Assembly: GCF_014202415.1 (NCBI RefSeq)
Contig: NZ_JACHGR010000001.1
Location: forward strand, 124,001 to 188,000
Source of the DNA: Tolumonas osonensis
Lineage (GTDB): Bacteria; Pseudomonadota; Gammaproteobacteria; Enterobacterales; Aeromonadaceae
Length of the DNA stretch: 64,000 nucleotides
Direction of reading: 5' to 3'
The translations under genes and the position numbers were made by a program. The stretch's first letter is position 1. Every line of letters starts with the position of its first letter. Under the pieces are notes generated by a model, which ran no database searches, was not told the DNA's origin, and was given only the letters and a program-made list of their open reading frames with translations. This document shows positions 8,238 to 19,350 of this stretch, in pieces.

Positions 8238-9713
8238 TCACAGCAGCGGACTGAACAGATAGAATACATTTTCCAGCATACGCTGTATCCATGACCGCTC
8301 ACGCCATTCTGTCAGGCGAAGTCGTTTTCCCTGCTGAATATAACTTTGTTGCAACTCTTTCAGCATAGCTGCAAATGAACAATCATCTACCAGTAAAGTG
8401 GCCTCAAAGTTGAGCCAAAGGCTACGGCGATCAAGATTCACTGTGCCAATCAAAGCAATCTGATCATCAACCAGCACACTTTTGGTATGTAACAATCCTT
8501 TCCGGAAACGGTAGATCTCCACACCGGCCGCCAGCAATTCTTCCAGAAATGCGTTACAGGCAAAACTCACCATCCGGGAATCATTGCGTTCCGGAATAAT
8601 CAGCTGAACCGCAACCCCGCGAGCTGCCGCCGACTGTAATGCCGCGACCAGCGGATCATCCGGGACAAAATAGGGACTGGTCAGAACCAGGTTGTGTTCG
8701 GCCTGATAAATGGCCTGCAGCAGGATTTGCTGGATACAATCGCCGCCGACAAAAGGTCCAGATGGTATCAGTTGAATATTATGGCCATCTACGTGCAGGC
8801 TCTCGGGCTCATAACGCCGGGAATCCAGTAACCGCTCCCCGGTTTCCATTTCCCAGTCCCGCACGAACAACGACCACACCACCGAAACGACAGGCCCCGT
8901 CACCCGGACCATGATGTCTATCCATTGTCCGACACCACTGGATTGCTTGAACAATTCCGGATCGACCAGGTTCATAGAACCGGTGTAGGCGATCTGTTCA
9001 TCAATCACCACCAGTTTACGGTGCATGCGCAGATCCTGCCGGTGCAACGGCACCCGCCATGGTTTTACAGGTAACACCTCCACAATTCTGACGCCGGTAT
9101 CATGAAAACGCCTTGGCCAGCCCGTATCAAACAATGCCGCACTGCCCACCGAATCCAGAAGAATCCGGCAGTCAACCCCCCGGGCTGCCGCCTGAATAAG
9201 CGCTTCTGCGACCTGATCTGCCCGGCCGCCCTCCTGCCAGATATAAAATTCCAGGTAACAGGAGATCTTCGCCTGCCGGATATCCACAAGCAATTGATCC
9301 AGGATCGTTTCCGGTTCGGACAACAAAGTGATGTTATTCCCGCCGAGTAAAGGCATACCAAGGCGGGACTGAATCAGGGCAACCAGCGGCGCCGCCTTGG
9401 CAGAAGGCGTAACCGGATAATGCGGAAAGCCAGCGACCAGCTTCTGCAGCCAGGTAACATAGGGACGGTACATGGCTTTCGCCAGTTTGGCTCTGCGTCG
9501 CCCTAAACGGACCTCGCCCACAATCAGGTATGCCGAGATCCCCACTACCGGCACCGCCAGAATGAGCGCCAGCCAGGCCAGAGACACACCGATAGGACGC
9601 CGTTTCATAATGACCCGGAGCACAACGACCACGACCAGCAGGGCATAAAAACCAAACACCAGAAAACCCAACACGTTATACAACACATCCAGCAAGGTCA
9701 TCTGTGGCCGCAT
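8238..9713 (-). CDS. clsA: Cardiolipin synthase A
   Basis: A 491-residue inner-membrane phospholipase-D-type enzyme that joins two phosphatidylglycerols to give cardiolipin and glycerol. Two N-terminal membrane helices (about 10-34 and 42-66) are followed by two catalytic HxKxxxxD motifs: HRKLVVID at 231-238 and HTKSVLVD at 409-416. The C-terminus FYLFSPLL matches the FYFFSPLL end of E. coli ClsA (486 residues). The ATG at 9713 is chosen because GAGGA lies 7 bases upstream; the reading frame continues another 159 bases upstream without a family match. It is first in a leftward group with the DUF945 genes and divergent from the DUF1439 gene. Confidence 0.95.
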   Translation of the reverse strand: MRPQMTLLDVLYNVLGFLVFGFYALLVVVVVLRVIMKRRPIGVSLAWLALILAVPVVGISAYLIVGEVRLGRRRAKLAKAMYRPYVTWLQKLVAGFPHYPVTPSAKAAPLVALIQSRLGMPLLGGNNITLLSEPETILDQLLVDIRQAKISCYLEFYIWQEGGRADQVAEALIQAAARGVDCRILLDSVGSAALFDTGWPRRFHDTGVRIVEVLPVKPWRVPLHRQDLRMHRKLVVIDEQIAYTGSMNLVDPELFKQSSGVGQWIDIMVRVTGPVVSVVWSLFVRDWEMETGERLLDSRRYEPESLHVDGHNIQLIPSGPFVGGDCIQQILLQAIYQAEHNLVLTSPYFVPDDPLVAALQSAAARGVAVQLIIPERNDSRMVSFACNAFLEELLAAGVEIYRFRKGLLHTKSVLVDDQIALIGTVNLDRRSLWLNFEATLLVDDCSFAAMLKELQQSYIQQGKRLRLTEWRERSWIQRMLENVFYLFSPLL

Positions 9714-9800
9714 TTGACTATCCTCAATTTTCATGCGCTGGCATGATACGCAACGAATGATATGATGCTCCCGCACACAGCTATTTGATAAGGCGGTATC

Positions 9801-10340
9801 ATGTTGCATGCTCTTCTTTTGACTCTGTCCCTTAGCGGTCAGACCAGTGGTCCAATCGACATCACAGAACAAGAACTAACCCAATATGTAAATCAAAAAG
9901 CTAAATATCAACAGCAATATGGCCTACCCGGCTTGTTTGATGTTGATCTGAATATCGATACCATGCAGGTTCGTCTCGGCCGGCAAAAAGCCGGGATGGC
10001 ACAAGTCCTGAGTAATGGTCGCTTTACTCTTAGTTTACCCGGTAAACCGGCTATAGATGGAACTATCCGTGCTGATTTTGAAGCCAAACCGAGATATCAG
10101 CAGCAAAGCGGTGCGGTCTATCTGGATAATTTCACCCTGACCAGCTATTCCATTCAACCATCGGCAGTACAACAACAATTTGCTCCGTTTGTGAGCTATC
10201 TGGTACAGGGCTTACAGAGTCGTTTAGAGCAACAGCCAGCGTATCAGCTTAATACGCAGGACAAGGATCAACTCTGGCTGAAACAGCATGTTACCCGGTT
10301 CGAACTCATGCCTGGCAAACTGCGACTCCATACTGACTAA
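9801..10340 (+). CDS. DUF1439 (YceB-like) exported protein
   Basis: A 179-residue protein of the DUF1439 family, related to E. coli YceB. The N-terminus is hydrophobic (about 2-14), consistent with a signal peptide. There is no Cys in the whole protein, so it is not a lipoprotein, unlike E. coli YceB. The mature part begins with an ITEQELTQYVNQK segment typical of the family, which forms a lipid-binding-like beta/alpha fold; the function is unknown. AAGG six bases before the ATG supports the start. The NlpC gene starts 15 bases after the stop codon, suggesting one operon for two cell-envelope proteins. Confidence 0.8.
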   Translation: MLHALLLTLSLSGQTSGPIDITEQELTQYVNQKAKYQQQYGLPGLFDVDLNIDTMQVRLGRQKAGMAQVLSNGRFTLSLPGKPAIDGTIRADFEAKPRYQQQSGAVYLDNFTLTSYSIQPSAVQQQFAPFVSYLVQGLQSRLEQQPAYQLNTQDKDQLWLKQHVTRFELMPGKLRLHTD

Positions 10341-10355
10341 ACAGGGATCAAAGGA

Positions 10356-10856
10356 ATGAATTTACCCCATCATCTGTCAATTCCGTTTCTTCTGTGCTGG
10401 CTCGTGCTGTCAGCCCTGCTACTGACCGGCTGTCAGAGTACGATCCCCGAGTCGTCTCATTACTCATCTAGTCTGAGCGATCCGGCCTATGCACGTTCAG
10501 CCTTGTATGAGCAATATCAGGAATGGAAAGGTGTTCCCTACCGGGATGGTGGGGAAAGCCGCAGAGGGGTCGATTGTTCCGGTTTTATCCAGCTGACTTT
10601 CCGGGAACAATTTGCTATCCGACTGCCACGGGATACCGGCAGTCAGGCACAACTCGGGCGGTCCATTTCCGCCCGTCAGCTACGCCCGGGGGATCTGGTG
10701 TTCTTCCATATCGGCAAGCAGACCCGCCATGTCGGGGTGGTGGTGGAAAAAAACAAATTCCTGCATGCCTCAACCAGCAAAGGCGTTATGATCTCCGATC
10801 TGAATCAGCCTTACTGGCAACGCTCCTACTGGCAGGCACGCCGCCTGTCGCAATAA
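10356..10856 (+). CDS. nlpC: NlpC/P60 family lipoprotein peptidase
   Basis: A 166-residue lipoprotein. The signal peptide ends in a lipobox with the lipidated Cys26 (LLTGC). The NlpC/P60 domain follows, with catalytic Cys74 in GVDCSGF, His125 in RHVGVV and His137 in FLHAST. The family are gamma-D-glutamyl-diaminopimelate endopeptidases that cut peptidoglycan stem peptides. The domain is closest to E. coli NlpC, including the conserved end region STSKGVM...YWQ...WQARR. It is convergent with purL, with a hairpin between them. Substrate is inferred from family only. Confidence 0.92.
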   Translation: MNLPHHLSIPFLLCWLVLSALLLTGCQSTIPESSHYSSSLSDPAYARSALYEQYQEWKGVPYRDGGESRRGVDCSGFIQLTFREQFAIRLPRDTGSQAQLGRSISARQLRPGDLVFFHIGKQTRHVGVVVEKNKFLHASTSKGVMISDLNQPYWQRSYWQARRLSQ

Positions 10857-10909
10857 CGCTCCCCATAATGGCAGACGTCATAACTTCATATCTGCTGTTT
10901 ACTGACCAT

Positions 10910-10934
10910 AAAAAAAGCCGCTCTGATGAGCGGC
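10910..10934 (-). terminator. Terminator at the purL 3' end
   Basis: Hairpin GCCGCTC / GAGCGGC with a 4-base loop (10917-10934). Read leftward it is followed by seven T and ends purL. Read rightward the tail is weaker (CTCTTATT) but may also stop nlpC transcripts. Confidence 0.85.
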
Positions 10935-10955
10935 CTCTTATTAGCATGGTACGAA

Positions 10956-13900
10956 TTAACCGATAAACACACGTGCGTTACGGAACATACGCAGCCATGG
11001 GCTGTTTTCACCCCATTCGTCAGGATGCCATGAGTTGGCAACGGTACGCATCACACGTTCCGGATGTGGCATCATGATCGTTACGCGGCCATCTTTGGTA
11101 GTCAGACCGGTGATACCTGCTGGCGAACCGTTCGGGTTGAACGGATAACGTTCAGTCGCCACACCATAGTGATCAACAAAACGTACCGCCACAGTGCCAC
11201 TGTTCTGAATCGCAGACAGATGGTCGGCATCACGCACTTCCACACGACCTTCACCGTGAGATACCGCGATCGGCATACGGGAACCGGCCATACCCTGGAA
11301 GAACACAGATGGAGACTGCTGAACTTCAACCAGGCTGAAGCGCGCTTCAAAACGCTCGGATTCGTTGCGCACGAAACGTGGCCACAAGTCAGCACCCGGG
11401 ATCAGATCACGCAGGTTAGACATCATCTGACAACCGTTACAGATCCCCAGCGCAAAGGTGTCGTTGCGGTGGAAGAAGCTCTGGAACGCATCACGGGCAC
11501 GGTTGTTAAACAGTACCGATTTCGCCCAGCCTTCACCAGCGCCCAGTACGTCACCGTACGAGAAACCGCCACAGGCAGCCAGACCCTGGAATTCAGCCAG
11601 ATCCAGACGACCTTCCAGAATATCGCTCATGTGGACGTCGATGGCGCTGAAACCGGCACGGTCAAACGCCGCAGCCATTTCGCTCTGCGAGTTCACACCC
11701 TGCTCACGCAGGATAGCCACTTTCGGATAAGCGCGTTTGGCAATAAACGGTGCCGCGACGTCCTGATTCAGATCGAAAGTCAGATTCACATTCAGACCTG
11801 GATCTTTTACATCCTGCTTCGCCTGGTGTTCACTGTCAGCACAAGCCGGGTTATCACGCATGCGCTGCATCAGATGGGTGGTTTCCGCCCAGATCTTACG
11901 GAAGTGAACACGCGGTTCAGACATCACGATCTGATCATTACGGGTGAAGCACAGAGTATCTTTCTGGTTCAGGGTACCGATGACGAAAGCATTCGCTGCC
12001 AGACCATGACCCGCCAGGGTATTCATTACCGCTTCTTTGTCTTCACGACGAACCTGAATGACCGCACCCAGCTCTTCGTTGAACAGCACCGCCAGGTCAT
12101 CGGACGCCAACTGATCCAGCTGGACGCTGATACCGGTCTTACCGGCAAACGCCATTTCCGCCAGGGTCACAAACAGACCACCGTCAGAACGGTCGTGATA
12201 AGCCAGCAGCTTGCGATCAGCCACCAGCGTCTGCATCGCGTTGAAGAAGCCTTTCAGCTGAGAAGGACAATCCACATCCGGCGCTTTGTCACCCAGTTGT
12301 TTGTAAACCTGAGCCAGACAGGAAGCACCCAGACGGTTTTTACCGTTACCCAGATCGATAAAGATCAGGTCGGTTTCACCTTTGTCGGTGCGCAGCTGTG
12401 GCGTCACGGTATTACGCACGTCATCCACACGGGCAAAGGCAGTAATGATCAGGGACAGTGGTGCAATCACCTCTCTCTGCTCATCACCCTGCTGCCAGCG
12501 GGTCTTCATCGACATGGAGTCTTTACCAACCGGTACTGTCAGTTCCAGCTCAGGACACAGTTCTTCACCCACCGCTTTCACTGCGGCATACAAACCGGCA
12601 TCTTCACCCGGGTGACCGGCAGCAGCCATCCAGTTTGCAGACAGCTTAACGCGTTTCAGTTCACCAATTTGTGCAGAAGCGATGTTGGTCAGGGACTCGG
12701 CAACCGCCATACGGCCAGAAGCGGCATGGTCCAGCAACGCCAGCGGAGAACGCTCACCCATGGACATCGCTTCACCGGCATAGGTGTCGTAAGAAGCAGC
12801 TGTTACCGCGCAATCCGCTACCGGGATCTGCCAAGGGCCAACCATCTGATCACGGGCAACCAGACCGGTTACGGTACGGTCACCGATGGTGATCAGGAAG
12901 GTTTTTTCTGCCACGGTCGGCAGACGCAGAATACGTTCAGCCGCATCCTGTACCGTCACACCGGAGAGATCCAGTGCTTTACCCTGTGCCTGCTGAGTAG
13001 TCACATCGCGATGCATTTTAGGGGCTTTGCCCAGCAATACATCCAGCGGCATATCGATCGGGTTGTTGTCGAAATGGCTATCGTGCAATGTCAGATGCTG
13101 TGCTTCGGTGGCTTCACCAATCACGGCATACTGTGCGCGCTCACGACGGCACAACTCTTCAAACAGCGGCAGCTGATCAGCAGCCACAGCCAGAACATAA
13201 CGTTCCTGTGATTCGTTACACCAGATTTCCAGCGGCGTCATTCCCGGTTCATCATTCGGGATAGCGCGCAGCGAGAAGTTACCGCCGCGGCCACCATCAT
13301 TAACCAGTTCAGGCATCGCATTGGACAAACCGCCTGCACCCACGTCATGGATGAACAGGATCGGGTTGTGCTCACCCATCTGCCAGCAGCGATCGATCAC
13401 TTCCTGACAACGGCGTTCCATTTCAGGGTTTTCACGTTGCACCGAAGCGAAATCCAGATCTTCCGCAGACTGACCAGAGGTCATGGAAGATGCCGCACCG
13501 CCACCCAGACCGATATTCATCGCCGGGCCGCCCAGTACCACCAGTTTTGCACCGACAGAAATTTCGCCTTTCTGCACGTGCTCGCCACGAATGTTACCTA
13601 AACCACCCGCCAGCATGATTGGCTTGTGATAGCCACGGATCTCTTCACCATTATGGCTAGGTACTTTTTCTTCATAGGTACGGAAGTAACCCAGAATGTT
13701 CGGACGACCAAATTCGTTGTTGAACGCCGCACTACCCAACGGACCATCAATCATGATGTCCAGCGCACTGACGATACGGCTTGGTTTACCAAAATCGGTT
13801 TCCCATGGCTGATGATGACCCGGGATTTGCAGGTTAGACACGGTGAAACCGCTCAGGCCCGCTTTTGGCTTGGAACCACGACCGGTTGCGCCCTCATCAC

Positions 13901-14846
13901 GGATTTCACCACCGGAACCGGTAGCAGCACCCGGGAACGGCGAAATCGCGGTTGGATGGTTATGCGTTTCCACTTTCATCAGAATGTGGATCGGTTCCTG
14001 ATGATACTGATATTCACCGGTTTCAGGGCTCGGGAAGAAGCGACCTGCTTCGCTGCCCACCATGACTGCCGCGTTATCTTTATAGGCGGACAATACATAG
14101 TCGCTATGTTGCTCAAAGGTGTTTTTGATCATCTTGAACAGGGATTTATCCTGTTTCTGACCATCAATCGTCCAGTCAGCATTGAAAATCTTGTGACGGC
14201 AGTGCTCGGAGTTGGCCTGCGCGAACATATAGAGTTCGATATCGTTCGGGTTGCGACCCAGTTTCTGGAAACTGGCCAGCAGATAGTCGATTTCATCTTC
14301 TGCCAGCGCCAGACCCAGTTCAATGTTGGCTTTCACCAGCGCTTCACGACCACCACTCAGTACATCAATTGATGTCAGCGGACGTGGTTCGTGGTGCGCA
14401 AACAGTGCGGTCGCTGCATTCAAATCAGCGAACACCGTTTCCATCATCCGGTCATGCAACAGCGCAGCAATGGTTTGTTGCTGTTCAGCCGTCAACGCAT
14501 CTGCCGTAATGTAATAGGCAATACCACGTTCCAGACGATTGATTTGTTTCAAACCACAGTTGTGTGCAATGTCGGTAGCTTTCGATGACCAGGGGGAGAT
14601 GGTACCAGGGCGGGGAGTAACCAGAACTAACAAACCTGTCGGTGTATGTTCTGCGATAGTCGGGCCATAGGTTAACAATTTTTCCAGTATTACCCGTTCC
14701 GCCTCCGAGAGGGGAGCCGAGACATCGGCAAAGTGCATATATTCGGCATAGACATCATGCACAGGTAAGGATTTTTCAGCAAATGCATCCTTCAATTTGC
14801 TGATACGAAACTCGGATAGCGCAGGCGCACCTCGTAAGATTTCCAT
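10956..14846 (-). CDS. purL: Phosphoribosylformylglycinamidine synthase
   Basis: A 1296-residue large-type FGAM synthase that catalyses the fourth step of purine synthesis: FGAR + glutamine + ATP to FGAM. Order of domains: PurS-like N-terminus (1-150), linker, two AIRS-type ATP-binding halves (the first with [11 protein letters not shown] near 450), and a C-terminal class I glutamine amidotransferase whose catalytic Cys lies in [11 protein letters not shown] near 1140, with the HGEGR His downstream. Length equals the E. coli enzyme (1295). The N-terminus [14 protein letters not shown] aligns with the known start. It is monocistronic, with a good sigma-70 promoter at 14897-14926. No PurR-type palindrome was seen. 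Confidence 0.98.
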   Translation of the reverse strand: MEILRGAPALSEFRISKLKDAFAEKSLPVHDVYAEYMHFADVSAPLSEAERVILEKLLTYGPTIAEHTPTGLLVLVTPRPGTISPWSSKATDIAHNCGLKQINRLERGIAYYITADALTAEQQQTIAALLHDRMMETVFADLNAATALFAHHEPRPLTSIDVLSGGREALVKANIELGLALAEDEIDYLLASFQKLGRNPNDIELYMFAQANSEHCRHKIFNADWTIDGQKQDKSLFKMIKNTFEQHSDYVLSAYKDNAAVMVGSEAGRFFPSPETGEYQYHQEPIHILMKVETHNHPTAISPFPGAATGSGGEIRDEGATGRGSKPKAGLSGFTVSNLQIPGHHQPWETDFGKPSRIVSALDIMIDGPLGSAAFNNEFGRPNILGYFRTYEEKVPSHNGEEIRGYHKPIMLAGGLGNIRGEHVQKGEISVGAKLVVLGGPAMNIGLGGGAASSMTSGQSAEDLDFASVQRENPEMERRCQEVIDRCWQMGEHNPILFIHDVGAGGLSNAMPELVNDGGRGGNFSLRAIPNDEPGMTPLEIWCNESQERYVLAVAADQLPLFEELCRRERAQYAVIGEATEAQHLTLHDSHFDNNPIDMPLDVLLGKAPKMHRDVTTQQAQGKALDLSGVTVQDAAERILRLPTVAEKTFLITIGDRTVTGLVARDQMVGPWQIPVADCAVTAASYDTYAGEAMSMGERSPLALLDHAASGRMAVAESLTNIASAQIGELKRVKLSANWMAAAGHPGEDAGLYAAVKAVGEELCPELELTVPVGKDSMSMKTRWQQGDEQREVIAPLSLIITAFARVDDVRNTVTPQLRTDKGETDLIFIDLGNGKNRLGASCLAQVYKQLGDKAPDVDCPSQLKGFFNAMQTLVADRKLLAYHDRSDGGLFVTLAEMAFAGKTGISVQLDQLASDDLAVLFNEELGAVIQVRREDKEAVMNTLAGHGLAANAFVIGTLNQKDTLCFTRNDQIVMSEPRVHFRKIWAETTHLMQRMRDNPACADSEHQAKQDVKDPGLNVNLTFDLNQDVAAPFIAKRAYPKVAILREQGVNSQSEMAAAFDRAGFSAIDVHMSDILEGRLDLAEFQGLAACGGFSYGDVLGAGEGWAKSVLFNNRARDAFQSFFHRNDTFALGICNGCQMMSNLRDLIPGADLWPRFVRNESERFEARFSLVEVQQSPSVFFQGMAGSRMPIAVSHGEGRVEVRDADHLSAIQNSGTVAVRFVDHYGVATERYPFNPNGSPAGITGLTTKDGRVTIMMPHPERVMRTVANSWHPDEWGENSPWLRMFRNARVFIG

Positions 14847-14896
14847 GTTGCCAGTTCTCTCACTAAGTAATAGAGGGGGGAAATTGCAGTGTGCGT

Positions 14897-14926
14897 ATTA
14901 TAGGAAGGCGGGGGGGGAGCTGTCGA
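14897..14926 (-). promoter_or_regulatory. Sigma-70 promoter of purL
   Basis: Read leftward: -35 TCGACA (14921-14926, 5 of 6 consensus bases), an 18-base spacer, and -10 TATAAT (14897-14902, perfect). It predicts a start near 14890 and a leader of about 45 bases before the purL ATG. The spacer contains an unusual run of C on this strand. Confidence 0.75.
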
Positions 14927-14973
14927 CCGAAAAGCAGCATTCTGTCACGGAACAATGTGATTTAATGCTGGAT

Positions 14974-15012
14974 CGCGCTTTAAACCATGTAACAAGGCGC
15001 GCTTTTTTCTTT
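14974..15012 (+). terminator. Orphan intrinsic terminator on the + strand
   Basis: Arms CGCGCTTT (14974-14981) and AAGGCGCG (14994-15001) form 8 pairs, one a G-T wobble, followed by CTTTTTTCTTTTC. The shape is that of a rightward intrinsic terminator, yet no rightward gene lies upstream closer than nlpC more than 4 kb away. It may end a short RNA starting inside 14850-14970, or act on the leader of the small ORF at 15084. Confidence 0.5.
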
Positions 15013-15083
15013 TCTTTGCCATATCGGATGTGTTATCACTAATCTGATAATAACAAGACAACGATAATAGAGGGGGAAGCCCT

Positions 15084-15224
15084 ATGTTAACCAGAAGAAG
15101 AATTCGTTTACGTAAGACTCCAACGCTTCATAACGGCGTCAGACGCCTTGTGGCCCGGATAGCCCGGCACCGTAAAAACCTGCACCGTCACCGTTCTTTT
15201 TTTCTGATCAGCGAACAACTCTGA
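15084..15224 (+). CDS. Arg-rich 46-residue small protein (predicted)
   Basis: A 46-codon ORF opening MLTRRRIRLRKTP and closing SFFLISEQL. It contains 12 Arg, 2 Lys and 4 His but only one acidic residue, so it is extremely basic. A strong ribosome site AGAGGGGGAAG ends five bases before the ATG. It is followed by a 14-base-pair hairpin at 15232. It sits alone between divergent purL and convergent ligA. I do not recognise the family. It could be a small nucleic-acid- or membrane-binding protein. The strong ribosome site and closing hairpin argue for a real gene, but coding status is unproven. Confidence 0.5.
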   Translation: MLTRRRIRLRKTPTLHNGVRRLVARIARHRKNLHRHRSFFLISEQL

Positions 15225-15231
15225 TCCAGAG

Positions 15232-15262
15232 TGTGCCGTTTGTGATGTTCACAAACGGCACA
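15232..15262. repeat. Perfect inverted repeat between the small ORF and ligA
   Basis: Arms of 14 bases (15232-15245 and 15249-15262) with a 3-base loop. There is no T tract on either side, but the stem is strong enough to stall or protect RNA from both convergent genes. Its centre TGTGA-TGT-TCACA looks CRP-like but has a 3-base rather than 6-base spacer. Confidence 0.7.
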
Positions 15263-15275
15263 TCCGCCAAACTAC

Positions 15276-17420
<2,145 letters not shown>

Positions 17421-17425
17421 TTATC

Positions 17426-18202
17426 TTATTGATGATCGTAGGCTTTCAGCTCATCACGGCATTGCGTCAGATAATATTCACTCAACGGCTGACGAGATGC
17501 ATCCAGTAAAATGCCATCGACCTCACTGGCCAACTTATCTGCTGCTTTCAGCATCAGATCAAAATGTGCCAACCCCCGGCCAGCCGCCGGCAATTGCATG
17601 AACAAAGACACACCCGGCGTCATCATACGATCCATTTTGCTTGGCTCGAACGTCCCCGGTTTGATCATATTGATGAGACTGAATAACACATCACCCTCAC
17701 CATCCATCTCCAGATGACGATGATAAATATCCATTTCACCAAAACGGAATCCCAGAATACGCAGCGCGTGTTTCAGATCGCGACCGTAAATATATGAACC
17801 GTCACGGGCAGAAATGTTGATGACATAGACATCTTTCCAGTTGCCCTTGACCGGCTCCTGCTGCGATTCAAGTTCAGGTTCAGCCACGACTGCAGTGGCA
17901 ATGTCTTCCTGTTCAGCCAACTCATCATCACCGGCAGAAAACTGGGGTACCGAGGAAATAACCGGTTCAGCATCCCGTACCGGCGCGCCATTACGTGGCA
18001 CGACTCTGACCTTCCCGACACCATCCGCATCAAATCCGTCAACATCCCGGGCATCACCATTTCGTTTTGTCGGCGCAGATTTGGACACCGCATTTTTTTG
18101 CTGTGCCCGTTTATTTTTCTGATTTGTCCATAAACCATGGATCACCAACGCCGCAATTGCCAGTGCGCCTACAATAACCAGTACTATTCGCAAATCCTGC
18201 AT
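17426..18202 (-). CDS. zipA: Cell division protein ZipA
   Basis: A 258-residue inner-membrane protein that tethers FtsZ to the membrane at the division site. The N-terminal helix is at about 4-25 ([19 protein letters not shown]). It is followed by a basic stretch, a charged/variable linker (about 40-125), and the C-terminal FtsZ-binding domain (about 125-258) with [10 protein letters not shown] and MFMQLP-like segments. The start at ATG 18202 gives the same MQDLR beginning as E. coli; a TTG 63 bases upstream has no support. It is shorter than E. coli ZipA (328) because the Pro/Gln-rich linker is reduced. It diverges from cysZ. Confidence 0.95.
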   Translation of the reverse strand: MQDLRIVLVIVGALAIAALVIHGLWTNQKNKRAQQKNAVSKSAPTKRNGDARDVDGFDADGVGKVRVVPRNGAPVRDAEPVISSVPQFSAGDDELAEQEDIATAVVAEPELESQQEPVKGNWKDVYVINISARDGSYIYGRDLKHALRILGFRFGEMDIYHRHLEMDGEGDVLFSLINMIKPGTFEPSKMDRMMTPGVSLFMQLPAAGRGLAHFDLMLKAADKLASEVDGILLDASRQPLSEYYLTQCRDELKAYDHQ

Positions 18203-18558
18203 TTGTCGTTGCTCTATATGTAATTGGTTGTCGAACGTATCTTTATCAGTGCCCGGTAACTGCAATTTCCCGCAGTCCGGCGGAACATGTCATCGCATAA
18301 AAATCACTGACAAGAAACCATGTCAATCAATCCAGAAATCCCTTCCGGGACAGATTGAGCTGTTTTCTCTGTTCGGTTTGATTATACCTCAGTCATTATA
18401 AACGATAAGTTCTTGTTCCTGATTCACATTATCCGTTTTGCAGTGCAGGCTGACAACGCTTATTAACAGATTTCAATAAAATCTGTTATCTCATACGCTA
18501 CCAAAGTAGCAGGCTATCTGTAATAGTCGCAATCAGTATCACAGCAGGGAAAATAATA
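18203..18558. promoter_or_regulatory. zipA/cysZ divergent intergenic region with two hairpins
   Basis: A 356-base AT-rich spacer. It contains a perfect 9-base inverted repeat (18465-18473 / 18479-18487, 5-base loop) and, shortly after, GCTAC-CAAA-GTAGC near 18498-18511. Both lie in the expected cysZ promoter or leader zone and could be an operator or leader structure. No ORF with a ribosome site was seen. CysB binding is plausible from context but not shown by a motif. Confidence 0.45.
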
Positions 18559-19293
18559 ATGGTAAATATTCAGCCACTCAGTGCTTTTGGGTATCTGCTT
18601 CGGGGTCTGCATCTGATGACACAGCCCGGAATACGACGTTATGTATGGTTTCCTTTATTAATCAACATATTACTCTTCTCTATCGGTTTTTATCTGCTTT
18701 TTCAGCGCTTTGATATCGCCATGAATGCATTAACCGCCTGGTTACCTGACTGGCTGGACTGGCTCACCTTTCTGCTCTGGCCATTGGCGGTATTAATCAT
18801 CCTGTTCGTCTCCAGCTTTATTTTCGGTATGGTAACCAACTGGCTGGCAGCGCCGTTTAACGGCATGCTGGCAGCACGGGTTGAACAATATCTGGTCTCT
18901 GATATGCACCGGGTTGATGAACGCCCCTTATGGCAGGAGGTTCATCACGCATTCCGCCGTGAATGGCAGAAACTCAAATACTGGCTGCCGCGAATGCTGC
19001 TTTGTGCCGTGCTGTTTTTCGTCCCGGTAGCCGGACAATTTCTGGCGCCCTGGATATGGTTGCTGTTTTCAGCCTGGATGATGGCTATCCAGTACTGTGA
19101 TTATCCGTATGACAATCACCAGGTCTCCTTTCCCGATATGCGCCGGCAACTGGCCCGCCAGCGCTGGCGTAATCTGTCCTTCGGCGGTCTGGTCATGTTG
19201 CTGGGATCTATTCCGCTGCTGAATTTATTTCTGATGCCAATGGCAATCTGCGCCAGTACCGCAATGTGGGTCGACGATCAGAACCACAAATGA
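18559..19293 (+). CDS. cysZ: Sulfate transporter CysZ
   Basis: A 244-residue inner-membrane protein of the CysZ family, which imports sulfate for cysteine synthesis. Hydrophobic segments lie at about 28-48, 68-92, 150-180 and 205-232. The family segments PLSAFGYLLRGLHLMTQPG (N-terminus), NWLAAPFNGMLAARVE (about 94-109) and QYCDYPYDNH (about 181-190) are present. AGGGA precedes the ATG. The gene order zipA/cysZ ... cysK resembles E. coli, but here an L,D-transpeptidase gene is inserted on the opposite strand before cysK. A terminator follows at once. Confidence 0.93.
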   Translation: MVNIQPLSAFGYLLRGLHLMTQPGIRRYVWFPLLINILLFSIGFYLLFQRFDIAMNALTAWLPDWLDWLTFLLWPLAVLIILFVSSFIFGMVTNWLAAPFNGMLAARVEQYLVSDMHRVDERPLWQEVHHAFRREWQKLKYWLPRMLLCAVLFFVPVAGQFLAPWIWLLFSAWMMAIQYCDYPYDNHQVSFPDMRRQLARQRWRNLSFGGLVMLLGSIPLLNLFLMPMAICASTAMWVDDQNHK

Positions 19294-19295
19294 AA

Positions 19296-19319
19296 AAACG
19301 GGGACATAAGTCCCCGTTT
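19296..19319. terminator. Bidirectional terminator between cysZ and ldtD
   Basis: Arms AAACGGGGA and TCCCCGTTT with a 6-base loop. It has flanking A and T runs, and serves two convergent genes. Confidence 0.85.
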
Positions 19320-19350
19320 CTATTTTAGTGTCCGCGACAATACTAATTGT

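Noticed and set aside
11064-13211. A 715-codon open frame on the + strand
   Set aside because: Fully antisense to purL and in a frame favoured by its codon bias. The translation has no domain pattern and is rich in His/Thr/Arg as expected of a shadow.
15241-15253. CRP-like half sites TGTGA...TCACA
   Set aside because: The spacer is 3 bases rather than the 6 needed for CRP, and the position is at gene ends. It is explained as part of the longer palindrome.
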